From Heterostelium album PN500 (taxonomy: Eukaryota; Evosea; Eumycetozoa; Acytosteliales; Acytosteliaceae), in NCBI RefSeq assembly GCF_000004825.1, contig NW_008805065.1, positions 1,116,001 to 1,180,000 on the forward strand: a stretch of 64,000 nt of DNA. The letters run 5' to 3'. The position numbers and the translations under genes are program-made. Shown here piece by piece: positions 36,472 to 47,721 of this stretch. A model generated the notes under the pieces. That model saw only the letters and a list, made by a program, of their open reading frames with translations, searched no databases and was not told the DNA's origin. Position 1 is the stretch's first letter, and each line of letters opens with the position of its first letter.

Positions 36472-38040
36472 ATGGATATTGTAAAACTATTAAACAACAA
36501 ATCGTCAGATGATAAATCTTCTCCAGAGAAGATTCAAGGAGCCTTAGTCTACGACGATAGCAATCTAGAAAAATTCAAAGACGATGGATTTTTTCCAAGG
36601 ACTTCTTCAACACCAGGCTCAGATGACATAGAACTCGCCACCTCAACACCAGACTCATCAATTCCAATAAATAGCGAGAACCCGAAGCCCAAAAATAATT
36701 ATTTATATAAAGATAAAAGTAGTATTCATCCTCAACAACATCAACAACAATCCTATCCTCCTCAACAGCCGCAAAATAAATATACAAGAAAATCACCACC
36801 GACTCCACCACGTCCTGACTTTATTTCTGAGACCAACTATAATAATAGTTCAAAACCACCAATACAACAACATCAACTAAAACACAACTCAAACCAACCG
36901 ATTAATAATAATAGAAATTATAAAAGAAAATCACCACCTAACAATAACGGGTCAGAATCATCTTCACCTCCTTTGTTGCCGTCTCAACAACCTAACTATA
37001 AAAGAAAATCACCTCCCCACCATGAAATCATTTTACCTAGTTTATCATCATCTATAGAATATATAGGACAGATTGATGAAATGCCACCAACTTCTCAACA
37101 ACAACAACAAAATCATAATCATCACCAACAACACTTTAATAAACAATATAATGGTCGCCATCAAAACCACCAACATCATCAACCATTACCATATAATAGT
37201 TTTCATCAACCACAACCGGCAATTCTTCACCATGTTAATCCACGACCAAACAATAGTCAACATCAACATCACCAACAACTTCATCAACCGAATAGTCAAT
37301 TTAACCAACACCACAGCCTTCAACCTATTCATCACAATATCCAAAATCCTTCGAAATCACCACCTTCCATCAATTCACCATCGAATCCATCAGGTCGATA
37401 CACGTGCCAACACATTGGATGTACCTCAAGCTACAGTCACTCGAGTGGACGTTCCAATCACTACAACACCTCCCATATAGAGCCATGCCAAACTGAAGGA
37501 AACCTGGAGTGTGAACAATGTATATCAGTATTCAAGAAACAATCAACCAAAAAAGTGAAATGCCGACACGAGGTGCCTTGTGACAAAGTCCTATCAACTT
37601 CGAATAGAGCCAGTCACGAGAAAAATATGAAAATGCATACCAAATGTAGTCCAAACTGTAAAAAATGTCAAGAAAACCGTATGAACCAATCCAAAAAGCC
37701 AACAGAAACCCAAGTAATAGCCCAGCTTCTCACCCCTATCGAAAATCAACAATCACAACAAAAACCATCCAATTCAATTTTACAACTTCAACTCTCTGGT
37801 ACTCTCTTCCCATCCAGTGACTCCAACCCCAACTCTGATGATACTGACACCGATAGTGACCAAACAACAACGACTACTACCACAACGACTACTACCACTA
37901 CCACTTCCAAGAGAAAAAAAAAAATTAAAATTAGTTCATATGTTATATATACTTCAAAATTGACTCCGAGTCTTGTTTGCTCTCCAACCTCCATTTATTC
38001 ACTCCTACCACCACTTATTCTTCTCACAGCATTTTGCTGA
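36472..38040 (+). CDS. Gln/His/Asn-rich protein with two C2H2-like zinc fingers
   Basis: About 522 residues from the ATG at 36472. The frame is open for another 20 codons upstream (GEEDNFTFEINSF, protein-like), so a short 5' exon may exist and the start is uncertain. The middle is Gln/His/Asn-rich with repeated RKSPP motifs (YKRKSPP three times). At about 37400-37475 a finger C-x4-C-x12-H-x4-H is visible (YTCQHIGCTSSY..SNHYNTSH). A Cys-rich stretch (CEQC) and a second finger-like unit (VKCRHEVPCDKV..SHEKNMKMH, C-x5-C-x11-H-x6-H) follow, then CSPNCKKC. The end has an acidic DDTDTDSDQ, a poly-Thr run and a short hydrophobic tail (SLLPPLILLTAF). A DNA- or RNA-binding regulator is inferred from the fingers; the family is not known to me. 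Confidence 0.7.
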   Translation: MDIVKLLNNKSSDDKSSPEKIQGALVYDDSNLEKFKDDGFFPRTSSTPGSDDIELATSTPDSSIPINSENPKPKNNYLYKDKSSIHPQQHQQQSYPPQQPQNKYTRKSPPTPPRPDFISETNYNNSSKPPIQQHQLKHNSNQPINNNRNYKRKSPPNNNGSESSSPPLLPSQQPNYKRKSPPHHEIILPSLSSSIEYIGQIDEMPPTSQQQQQNHNHHQQHFNKQYNGRHQNHQHHQPLPYNSFHQPQPAILHHVNPRPNNSQHQHHQQLHQPNSQFNQHHSLQPIHHNIQNPSKSPPSINSPSNPSGRYTCQHIGCTSSYSHSSGRSNHYNTSHIEPCQTEGNLECEQCISVFKKQSTKKVKCRHEVPCDKVLSTSNRASHEKNMKMHTKCSPNCKKCQENRMNQSKKPTETQVIAQLLTPIENQQSQQKPSNSILQLQLSGTLFPSSDSNPNSDDTDTDSDQTTTTTTTTTTTTTTSKRKKKIKISSYVIYTSKLTPSLVCSPTSIYSLLPPLILLTAFC

Positions 38041-38353
38041 CACTTTTTAACCGAATCCGCTTAAAATGGAATTGATAGAACAATTTCATCCTGGTATTAG
38101 ATACCACACAATCTATTTTAAAAAAAATTTTGAATTATAAATACTTATTTGATTGATTACTTTTTAGAATAATCAATACCTCTCAAGATTATTTCTTTTT
38201 TTTCTAGGAAAACAACAAACAATATTTTATTTTTTTTTAAAGAAGTAGAATGATAACTTTCATCCATTTATTAATATTATTTTTCGAGTGTTTAAATGTA
38301 TTAACTATATTTATATTCCTATCTAATGTTGTTTTTTTATAATAAAAAAATTT
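38041..38353. terminator. Convergent 3' ends of the zinc-finger gene and vmp1
   Basis: About 310 bases, AT-rich with T runs, shared by the 3' flanks of two convergent genes. No gene or distinct signal beyond AATAAA-like A/T motifs is seen. Confidence 0.35.
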
Positions 38354-39773
38354 CTATTTATCTTTCTTTGATTCGTTCTTCTTGAGAGCTGCCTCCAACT
38401 CTTCAATTTTCTTGTTATCTTTTTCGATAAGATATTCTTGTACGCTCGAATCAATGATGGAGATTAAAAAGTAGAAAATCATGCATGCCAATACACAATC
38501 CCAGATGACACCGACAAAGCTTTTCTATAATTTTATAAATTGAACATTGCTTGTTAATAATTGCGATATTTTTTTTAAATCACGATTTAAATTTTAAACA
38601 TACTGGTGCATTTTTGTTGAGGTTCGACGATGAATTTAATCTATCTCTTTCCTTTTCGAGAATTGGTTGAATCTTTCCTTTTGACCATGGAATATAATTT
38701 TCGATGAGTGTAACAACCTTGGTGAGAGTTTCCATATTGAATGCTAAAATTACAAAGCAAGCTTGAATATGTGCCTTAATAACGGCTTTTCCAATCAAAG
38801 TTGCACCAAAGAATTTCCAGAATGGTACCAAACAGTGACCACATGTAATACCTGCCAAATCAAACAATGGATTTGGAATCTATAAAAAATAATGATTAAT
38901 AAATAAATATCTAAAATAAAAAATAACTAAATACATACAGATGCAAAAGCTAAAATACCAAAGAAACCCATATTTCCAATCATAGCTGGAATAGCAGCTG
39001 TCATTCTTTGAATGAGACTTTGTTTCTCTTGCTTTTCCTCCTTCTTGATTCCTTTCTTGGCTTCCTCTTGTTCGAGCTTCAATCCTTTGATACGAGCGGT
39101 TCTCGCTACAAAGTAGGGTGGTAACTCACCGATCGCAGTTCCGGCACCCCACATCAATGCAGCCAACTGAATCGAGTTGAGAATCTGCCAGAATGTGACA
39201 CCACCGGCTTGCGGGGCGTTCGGGTTGACAAAGCTGTTTGGACCGTACTGAAGGAAGTCTACTGATTGCCATTCGGAGGCAGCCAGTGTGACCTTGGCGA
39301 TATGTGGTCCCAAGTACAGTACAAAAGTATGCAGACCAGTACCCAAACCGACTGACGACAATACACCGAGACCTACCCACCACAAACAGATCGAAATGAA
39401 CTCACTGTATTTTCCAATGTAATTTTGGTGTTCACCGGGTGCATAGATCGCCAGAATCGAGAGTGAAATCAATAGACTACTGAAAAACAATGTCTTTGGT
39501 CTCTCCTTGAAGAAAGATAACGATGATGCAATCATATCCTTAATCACAATAAGGAAATACTTGATCGTCTTTATTGGATGAAAGAAAAGTCTAACATTTT
39601 TTCTATTTTCCTTTCTTTTTTCTAATAATGTTATTCTATCTAAAAAATATTATTATTAATGATTAGAGAGAATGTTAATATTATTATATCTATCAAATCA
39701 TTCTTTATGAATTATTATGATTTTTACTTTTTATTTGAGTTTCTGATAAACTCTTTACGTTTGTTTTTGACAT
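38354..39773 (-). CDS. vmp1: Vacuole membrane protein 1 (VMP1), ER scramblase and autophagy factor
   Basis: Four exons on the minus strand (39773-39728, 39639-38939, 38879-38604, 38524-38354) give 397 residues; human VMP1 has 406. The small first exon (MSKTNVKSLSETQIK) was placed by phase, and joins EKRKENRKNV..HPIKTIKYF, which matches the start of the human protein. Diagnostic blocks are LGTGLHTFVLYLGPHIAKVTL, GIGTAIGELPPYF-like WGAGTAIGELPPYFVARTAR, and, across a splice, FGILAFAS|IPNPLFDLAGITCGH, the SNARE-associated (VTT/DedA) core. Five or six membrane helices are visible. VMP1 moves phospholipids across the ER membrane and is needed for autophagosome and contact-site formation; in D. discoideum its loss disrupts organelles and autophagy. 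The C-terminus is charged (LKKNESKKDK) rather than a strict KKxx signal. Confidence 0.96.
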
Positions 39774-40363
39774 TTTACAATCGCTACTATATAAAATCTA
39801 TTACTACCTCCCTATTAATATTACTTTTTTACTGTTTTTACTAATAATGTTACTTGTTTAATATTTTATAAATGTTTAAATAATTGTATAAATAAAGGAA
39901 AAGTAGTAAAAGTAAAAAAATCAAAACCTGATATGTGTAATTTATATATATAAATAAAAAAAAAATGAAGTATTTTTAAAAAATCTAACTTTAAATTTTA
40001 AAATTCTCTTTTTAAAAAAAAAAAAAAAAAATTTTGTCGTTTTAGAAAAATATCAGCTTTTTATGGAATGAATGAAGAGCTCTTTGTACACCCCGATAAC
40101 TGGTGTTGTAAAATTGATATGTTTTTTTTATTTATATTGAATGATTAAAATATATTATATATATATACATATAAACTATGATTATTATTAAAAGATCTTT
40201 TAAAAAAATAAAATAATAATACAAATGATTTTTTTGTTTTTTATATTATTATTATTATTACTATTGTTATTTTGATTATTTGTTTTAGTGTTTTATTATT
40301 ATTTATTTAAAAGTATTATGTGATATTTATTTGTACAAATTATCGCGCTATTAATTACATTAA
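39774..40363. other. AT-rich spacer between vmp1 and the PRA1 gene
   Basis: About 590 bases, almost only A and T, with A runs near 40015-40030. It holds the vmp1 promoter on the left and the 3' flank of the PRA1 gene on the right. No gene or RNA is recognised. Confidence 0.4.
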
Positions 40364-41132
40364 TTAGTTCAAATCCTGTTGTTTTAATTATAAATTGAAA
40401 AAAAATTAAAAATATTAGTTTTTTTTCTTTAAAATAAATAAATTGAAATTATGAGTCATCTAACTTACATTAGCAAAATCCTTAGCCTTGTTCACGACGT
40501 TGTTGATCTTGGCGTTGGTGTTTCTCTTTCTAGCCAAACTGTGGGCCAATACAACCAACAATGAGAACAAGGTTGTGTAGAACAATGTCAATCCACTTGA
40601 TTTGTAAACAACAATTATTGATACTATAATATTTGATTCGATTTGATTTGATTTCGATTTGATTAGAAATGAAATGTTTTATAAATTAGTATCAACAAGA
40701 ACTATACTAAACGACGACAACAACAACAATAACAACTTACCGATAGCAAAGATGGCAACTTGATGTAAGAGTTCAACTCTGAATCCACCGACGACATGTG
40801 TTTTTGGTTGAACTACAAATACATAGTAACCAATACCAGCGAGTACTAAGACAGCTAACAATAAGTTGTAGTTTGTGAATCTATTGTGTTTTTTATACAA
40901 TGAATAAGTTGATTAAAATTCAAAAGATATATAATAATATTAATGATATCGATACATACAATGTCAACAATAAAACAGCACCAACAATCAAAGCATAGTT
41001 TCCAGAGTAGTAACCAAGATTAGTTTCTGATCTTTCTCTGAATTGAGCATCTGGTATGCTGAATCTTCCCCACTCTGCAAATTCACCCCATGGTCTCACT
41101 GTTAAACTACTGGTTTCGAAAATCTTTGCCAT
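40364..41132 (-). CDS. PRA1-family Rab acceptor (prenylated Rab acceptor)
   Basis: Four exons on the minus strand (41132-40960, 40880-40741, 40623-40469, 40375-40364) give 159 residues. The last exon is only four codons (DLN plus stop); reading on through GTAAGT would also stop at once, so the C-terminus could differ by a few residues. The N-terminal RPWGEFAEWGRFSIP and RSETNLGYYSGNYALIV are the PRA1 signature. Two hydrophobic hairpins follow (ALIVGAVLLLTLLF and NYNLLLAVLVLAGIGYYVF; then HQVAIFAI and LTLFYTTLFSLLVVLAH), as expected of this family. PRA1 proteins sit in Golgi/ER membranes and recruit or release prenylated Rab GTPases. Small size and hairpin order match the plant and yeast (Yip3) forms. 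Confidence 0.9.
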
Positions 41133-41482
41133 TGTGTATGATATATCTTTTATTTATTATTAACTTATTATTACGATTTGATTTATTTATGTTTATTTAT
41201 ATTAATTATATTATTAAAAGAAAAATAATCATGTTCATTATCAAAATTTTTGGATTGTGTGAGAAAACAAAAAAAATTGAAAAAAAATTAAAATAAAGTA
41301 ACAAAAAAATTAAAAGAAAATTGGTATTGAGATGGGTTGTTTTGTTTATGGACACTTTGTTTTTATAGTTAAACAAGGTGGTGGTTGTGGTGGTGTGTTA
41401 ACAAGATATGTTTGCAGTGATTAAATAAATAATTAAAATGAACATTTTGTAAGTTTTGTTGTTTAAGTTTTATTAAATAATA
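41133..41482. other. Intergenic spacer, no gene seen
   Basis: About 350 bases of AT-rich DNA between the start of the PRA1 gene and the end of the GCP3 gene. It should contain the PRA1 promoter. A GT-rich patch near 41380-41400 is the only compositional feature. Confidence 0.35.
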
Positions 41483-44400
41483 TTAGTTAGAAGATGTTGT
41501 TGTTGTTGTTGTTGTTGTTGTATTGTTGTTATTATTGTTATTATTATTGTTGTTGTTGTTGGAGTTTGATACAGTAGGTGAAGTGGACAGTCTACTATTG
41601 TAGGTCTTTGAATAGTATTCATTGAAATCCAACATATATAGCAATGAAGTTGGATTGATATCTTGATGTTTGGTTTTCAACTTTAGTAGTTCGTCTTGTA
41701 GTATTTTGAATTGTTGTCTATATTCCTTAACGCTAATATTCAAACGTGCACCATAGTTAGTCAATTCCTTATGAATTTTTTGTTTTTTAGCATCTGTGAG
41801 TGGAAGTTCCTATAAATATTAATAACAAGCGTTTGTTGTTAGTTTTTTTCGTAAATTTAATTTGTCTTGTTTTGTTTTGTGTTTTGTTTTGTTTACCTTT
41901 CTAATGGCATCGGCAAATGTACATAGATTCTTTTGAGTGTAGGTGAATTTGGAGATTGCATTCAATAGTTGTTTGAATGCATCGTAACATGATTCTGTGT
42001 TGATAAGGAATGTCTTGCAGCTGATCTCTTCGAGGTAGAGAGTGTGCGCGTTGATCAACTGGTCCAAGTCACTCGCCGATTCAATAGAGTTGACCATCTT
42101 GACCCATGAACTCTCAATCACTTCAAACATGACATAGTAATTGAAATTCGATACGAAATGTGTCATCTCTTTGGAGAGCATCTGAGACTGCTGGAATAGC
42201 TGACCGAATCCAACGTTGGTGATCGCCTGCATCTTGAGAAGTGTATTGTACATTGTGTGAGTATTTCGCCACGTCGAACTCAGTGAGAACTCAACGCGTT
42301 TCACCGACCAGAGGAAGTGGAATATCCTCTTGTAGCTAGCCATGTTTGTACGACTGATAATGGTTGCCAGCGGCATCGTTATATGGTAGTCGAGCGAGAA
42401 GATGTCCCAGCCGATATTCGCGCTGCTGCTAGCGCCGCCCGTAGACACGCGGTCCTCCTGCAACGAGATATCCAGTCGTTTCAGAATGTCTTCATCTTCG
42501 TACTGCGAATTCGATGTACGAATTGCATTCTCCATGATTGTGACCAGTCGGTGACGCGTCAGTTGCGCCACCGGCTTCAAGAGGTCCTCTCCGAGCATGT
42601 CCATCAAACCCTGAATAAAGTCGCCTTGTCCCAGCAGCAAGTAACGACGCAACGCTTTACAATGATCCATGAATCGGAAGCGTACCATCATCAGATCGAT
42701 CAGTCGCTTACTGCTATACTTGGAGGCGCCACTTATCACCGTATCCAAATTGGCGAGGTCGGCATACGATTCCAGTCGCAGACGACCACCCGCGCTTCCC
42801 TCCTTGTCGCCCGTCCAAAACGTCGATTCCTTGCAACACTGTTTCATAAAGTTTATGGATTTGCCGATCAACAGGATTCGCCGGCTCATGTTGCCGACGT
42901 TGAAGAAGCTCGGCAGCATCTCTGGTACCAGAGTGTACTTGTCGCTCCAGACGCGGTCTACCGGAACCTGCAGGTTCTTGGCGATGAAGAACTCTGAGTG
43001 TAGATCGTTGATCTCACCCTCTGATATCCAGCGATCCAACATAGTAAATATCGGTTTGGAGACGGCCACAAGTATAGACTTTACCATGGTGCGAACCGTT
43101 GAGTTACCATGCACCGAGAACGATTCGATATACGAAACAGTGGCACCGCCTTTCAAAGTGGAGACACCCGATACCAATGCACAGAGTGCTTTCAATTTGA
43201 ACAACGGTTCTTGTATCCAAACAAACATACCCATCAACGTCATATGTTCACCGCCACCACCACCACCAATATTATCACTACTATTAACACTACTACTACT
43301 GCTGCTAGGTTCACTAAATTGATTCTCTGATACATTTCTATTTATCTTTGTTTCTAATATTGCAATTAATCTATAGAATTCAGATAGTTCCTCTTGAACA
43401 CATGAACAAAAACACTAATTAATTGTTATATTATATTAGTTATTGTATATCTTGTTTTGTTTTTGGTTTTACTTACTTGATTAACTAAACCTTGATGTGA
43501 AAAATTACTGTGAACTAAAAACAATCTGACTTGACGGAATAGCCAACCAAATTCGACTAGACGACCAATAAGATCGGCTCTTGGCTTTGAAATATTTACA
43601 TTCTTGTCGACGGTGTATCCATTGATGTCATTAAAGTATTTGATATACTTTCCTTCGATACCTTGGAATACATAGATCAAATCTTTCAATAGTAATTCCT
43701 CTGATACCTCTATTTTTTGACTTGCTCTCTTATTGCTATTGCTATTGTTATTGCTATTATTACTATTGGGTAATGCAACATTATTAATAGTTGATTGTGC
43801 AGTGTAGATCGGTAGTTGAGTGGGTGGTAGTTCATTGTTGAGGAATTGGTTTGCGATGGGTGGTGGTAGTTGTTTGGGTACTGGTGGCTGCACTGACATT
43901 GTTTCCATCTTTGAACGAATCTGTTCGACCAATACTGATGAATCGCTCTTCTTTGAGTGTTGTTGTTGTTGTTGCAGTGTATTGAATTGTTGGAGAATCT
44001 CGTCTGCCTTGCCATTGATCAGTGTAACAATAGTAGAAAGATAAACATTGTTGTTATTCGACACTTGATACAATTCACGATAGATATCACCAAATTTAAT
44101 CAACTTTTCTTTATCTCCAATATTTGTTACTATAAATTCAAATGTGTTTTGTTAGCTATCTATCTATAGTAACACATAACTATTACTTATACTTACAATA
44201 TTTATGTATTTCATCGTATATTTTAAAATCATCTTGTTTCAATTTTGATGGTGGTTGTTGTTGTTGTTGATGTACAATCATAAATCTTAATATATTATTT
44301 ACTTTTGATCTATAGTCTATACTATTTTCATTGTCTTTTTGTTTGTAGAACATAATAATAAGTTTATAGAGTAGAAGTTGTATTTTACTCATTGGAGTTG

Positions 44401-44698
44401 TATTTGAAGTCTGTGATGTTGTTGTTGTTGTTGAGCTGCTATTGTTTGTTGTACTATTGACTGTCGGTAGTTGCATAGTTGGTAATGATGTCACTGATAT
44501 AGAAGGTGGGGATATAGAAGATGATGATGATGACGAAGTTGTTGTTGTCGTTGTTGAAGTATTATTACTTTTATTTCCATTGTTGCTAACATTATTTAAA
44601 GTACTATCATTATCTTTTTTATTTAATTTCGATATCGATGATGATGTTGTTGTTATTGAACCATTCATCTTTTCTGTATTATCTGTTATTTTGATCAT
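41483..44698 (-). CDS. spc98: Gamma-tubulin complex component 3 (GCP3/Spc98)
   Basis: Four exons on the minus strand (44698-44197, 44129-43477, 43414-41897, 41809-41483) give about 999 residues; human GCP3 has 907. After a Ser/Thr/Asn-rich head, the GRIP1 region begins with LLKDLIYVFQGIEGKYIKYF, the GCP3-specific start, then LSELGWL-like LVEFGWLFRQVRLF and VQEELSEFYRLIAILE. GRIP2 follows with WISEGEINDLHSEFFIA, LLIGKSINFMKQCC, LRRYLLLGQGDFIQGLMDML and GWDIFSLDYHITMPLATI, all family blocks. The tail has LLYMLDFNEYYSK, matching the human SFRLDFNEHYK, and ends in Asn/Thr repeats. GCP3 pairs with GCP2 (Spc97) and gamma-tubulin to form the small complex that nucleates microtubules at the amoeba's nucleus-associated body. 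A small Ser/Gly insert lies near 43250-43300. Confidence 0.96.
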
Positions 44699-45477
44699 TT
44701 ATTATTATTTACTATTAAAATGAATTGTCATTGCTTTTGGCGCGCAAATCAAACAATCAATCAAATTACCAAATTAAAATTTAAATTATAAAAAAAGATT
44801 AATAATTTTTGGAATCAAACCAAACTGATTTTTAAATTATTTAAATTTAAGTTTACTGAGATGATATATTTATAAATGATAATTTAATTAAACACACAAG
44901 CTTTGAACAAACAAGTTAAAATAGAAGCTTCTATTTTAATTGTTGAAAACTTGTTTTTATTTTGCTTTCAACATGTTATTTATCTTAAAAACAAATTATA
45001 CCAAATTCATTACAGTACAATTTCACAAGATACAAAAGTTATTTAATATAGAGTGTATGAATTGTTCTTTGTTATAATCCAATACAATTCATATTGTTTT
45101 AATTAATTATATAAATTAATTAATATATTTTAAACAACTTTAAAAATTATATTAACACAATATAAGTATTTTCACAAAATAATTGTACTCGGCGAATACA
45201 AATATATAATAATGAATAAATAATTTATAAATAATTATAATTACTTTACAAATTGGTACAACAAACCGTAAAATCTTAATAATACAACCCAAATATATAT
45301 TATAAGTGAGAGTTTATGTTTATCAAGTCTTCCGAGTTGTATTAAATCACTATCACTGTGACTATAGTCATATTAAAAATTGATACTGCTATGAACGATA
45401 GATAGTAATTAACTAAACATATTTATACTCAATAACTATTAGACATAGATTTTTTTCAGTCAAACGAATGTCTTTCT
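44699..45477. other. AT-rich intergenic DNA with a perfect 24-bp palindrome
   Basis: About 780 bases without a gene. At 44916-44939 lies a perfect 24-bp palindrome centred on AAGCTT (TTAAAATAGAAG then its complement). Outer arms AAACAAG (44909-44915) and CTTGTTT (44950-44956) extend it after a short bulge on the right. It could form a cruciform, or a hairpin if transcribed. Function is unknown. Confidence 0.5.
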
Positions 45478-45712
45478 GCTATTTCACTTTTAATCAACAG
45501 CAGTTTTACAACTTGACTTTGAATGCACATTACTTGATAATATAGGAGTTAATATCTAAAAATAATGAATAATAGTACACATGAATATATAGAAGGCGAA
45601 GGTTTGGTCAAGAGTTTCTATTTTCAGAGATTTTAACAGTGATTTTTGAAGGAAAATCTTTAAAAATAGTGGCATACCGCAGGCGGTATTGTGATTTTTA
45701 AAATGATAAACC
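45478..45712 (-). repeat. tRNA-Glu 3' flank module, copy A (uninterrupted)
   Basis: Read on the minus strand, the roughly 235 bases after the tRNA-Glu gene match the flank of the second tRNA-Glu gene at 54496-56297 in the same order and with a few substitutions, but here without insertions. It starts with a hairpin (45674-45689, arms ATACCGC and GCGGTAT around two bases), then ATTTTTAAAGATTTTCCTTC, GAAACTCTTGACCAAAC and AGATATTAACTCCTATAT blocks. It is either a duplicated tRNA cassette or an old element attached to tRNA genes. Copy A shows the pre-insertion order for copy B. Confidence 0.75.
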
Positions 45713-45782
45713 TCCCTATCCGGGAATCGAACCCGGGGTTTCAGTGTGAAAGACTAATGTGTTACCACTACACCAATAAGGA
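45713..45782 (-). tRNA. tRNA-Glu (anticodon UUC), copy A
   Basis: The minus strand folds into a full cloverleaf of 70 bases: acceptor TCCTTAT paired with ATAGGGA (one G-U), D arm GTG..CAC with GTAGTGGTAA loop, anticodon stem TTAGT/ACTGA with loop CTTTCAC (anticodon TTC), and T arm CCGGG TTCGATT CCCGG. No intron. It is identical in sequence to the copy at 54426-54495, in the opposite orientation. The internal A and B boxes (GGTTCGATTCC) are intact, so it should be transcribed by RNA polymerase III. Confidence 0.95.
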
Positions 45783-47721
45783 TTATTTACATTATGTATT
45801 TTTTAAAATAAATTTTTATATTTCCCTTTTTAAAAACTAAACAACGGTTATTGTATAACAGAATATCAAACAAACCATCGACAACTTAAACAACAGCAAA
45901 CTTATCACTGCTAAGGTACCTAGAACATCACATTACAGCTTAAAAAACAACACTGCCTTGTAGCTATTTATTACTCTTAATGACAGGCAGGCAGTGTGCT
46001 ACATGTCATCGAACAGCCTTCTGCCACCCTACTCTCTCCGAATATCCAAGAAGAGATCGAACGTGGTGATAAAACATAGAAAAGATACCACCTGATAATT
46101 ATCAACTATTATTTTCAGAAAATAATTAATTCTTAGTTGCAATAAAACCCGCTGTACAAGTGATGTGTTGTTGGATATCTCAACTTCATGAAGTTGTTAA
46201 CCTTGTATTGTCACTTAAAAAAAAGAATTAAAACCGGTAGGTAAACTTTTCCAATCTTTAACAACGAAAGATCCTGTCCAAGCTGAGAATGGTCGTACTC
46301 CTATAAAAGTATTGTTGTAGATTTAATAATACTTTCTTGAAAAAAAGGAAGTTTAATAATTACATATATGAAAAAATCCAAAAATTATATCTAATGACAG
46401 TCTTGATGTTCAATCAGGTCCCTTGAATTATATATGGTTGTCAACTATGTTATTATTTCACTAATCAAAATATACATTCTTTTCTTTATTTTAATTAAAA
46501 TATTTTATAGTCGATTTGATAATGATCAAAAAAAACTATTTGTAACCTCCACAATGTAATTAAACGAAAAGTCATGTTGATAAAAATATCTTTTTTTTTT
46601 TTGTAAGTGGGTTATATATGATTCACTAAGCGATTTCAAGCCCTAAAACTCAAAACCTAATATTTATTCATTCCGAGAGATTATTATAACCACTCGCTTA
46701 AACTTTATAGTTTTCTAAAGAATTAATATTTGTTTTATAGAAGTTCTATAGAAACCCATTATTGTCTAATCTTCTTGAAAGAATCAAAAGCTAATAATGT
46801 TGTCATCGATGGGAGTTCGTTTAAATTAATCTTTGGGAAATCTTTAGAATAGTACATATATCTTTTAATAAACAAAATTTTACAATTTGCATTTTTCAAT
46901 TATTTCTTTTGTTTTATGATAATGAATAAACTTTGAATCTAATCGATTAATTAATTACGTTTTAGTTGGTTGATACTTTGATTTAAAATGGTTCAATAGT
47001 AAAAAGCCTCTGATAATGATTGGGCGGGTGTGCAAAAAAACTTTCCAATAAAATGAAATTAATAGTTTTTGGGTTGAAATGATTTTTAAATCCACAAAAG
47101 CGGGCTTAAAATCAACCAATGATTAGCACTGATTCAATTTCAATTAATATCCTAGAGGTAAATTTCAGTCGTTTGTTTTGGGAATTTTTCATAAACAAAA
47201 ATATGTTTTTTTTTTGTTTTGATTCAGATGAAAAATCATACCTGTGATGTTCATGTTGAACAAAAAAAATGTGTGCTTTTCAATTACCGATATTTGATTG
47301 GGCAAAATGTGTTAAGAAAAAAATGATTGCAAAGATATATATATTCTACTGAAACATCATCCTCTTTTTGTTGAAAACAGAAATCATATTATAAAGAAAG
47401 ATACAGCAATCTGAGAAATATAAGGTTATATAGATTTAAGTAATCAAACTGTTTATTACTACTTTTGAGTTTTATTGATATTAGAATACCCTGCTACATA
47501 TTACAATGATGGCTTATCATAAAAAAAAAACTAAAAACAAAATAAATATTAAATTAATAAAATATTTTTAAAAGGTTTCTAAATGACTATAAATTGGACA
47601 AGTTGAACAAAACAGAATTCATTCCAAACTAATCAAATACTTATATTTATAAAAAATAAATACATACCAAATTAAATTTAAATCTTTTAATTTTCAAAAT
47701 AAACTTTAATAAAATTCTAAA
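45783..47721. other. Gene-poor 1.9 kb region, GC-richer island and a 16-bp palindrome
   Basis: No gene is called. A GC-richer island lies at 45900-46110, with inverted arms ACACTGCC (45950-45957) and GGCAGTGT (45990-45997); on the plus strand it also opens a short Cys-rich frame (QCATCHRTAFCHPTLSEYP) from an ATG at 45980. This may be a small RNA or a decayed coding piece. A perfect 16-bp palindrome CAACTTCATGAAGTTG is at 46181-46196. The remaining DNA to 47721 is AT-rich and includes the promoter of the abundant-codon secreted protein gene. Confidence 0.35.

Noticed and set aside
42317-43322. Long plus-strand open frames opposite GCP3
   Set aside because: They overlap the GCP3 core, whose protein match is strong, and have no features of their own.
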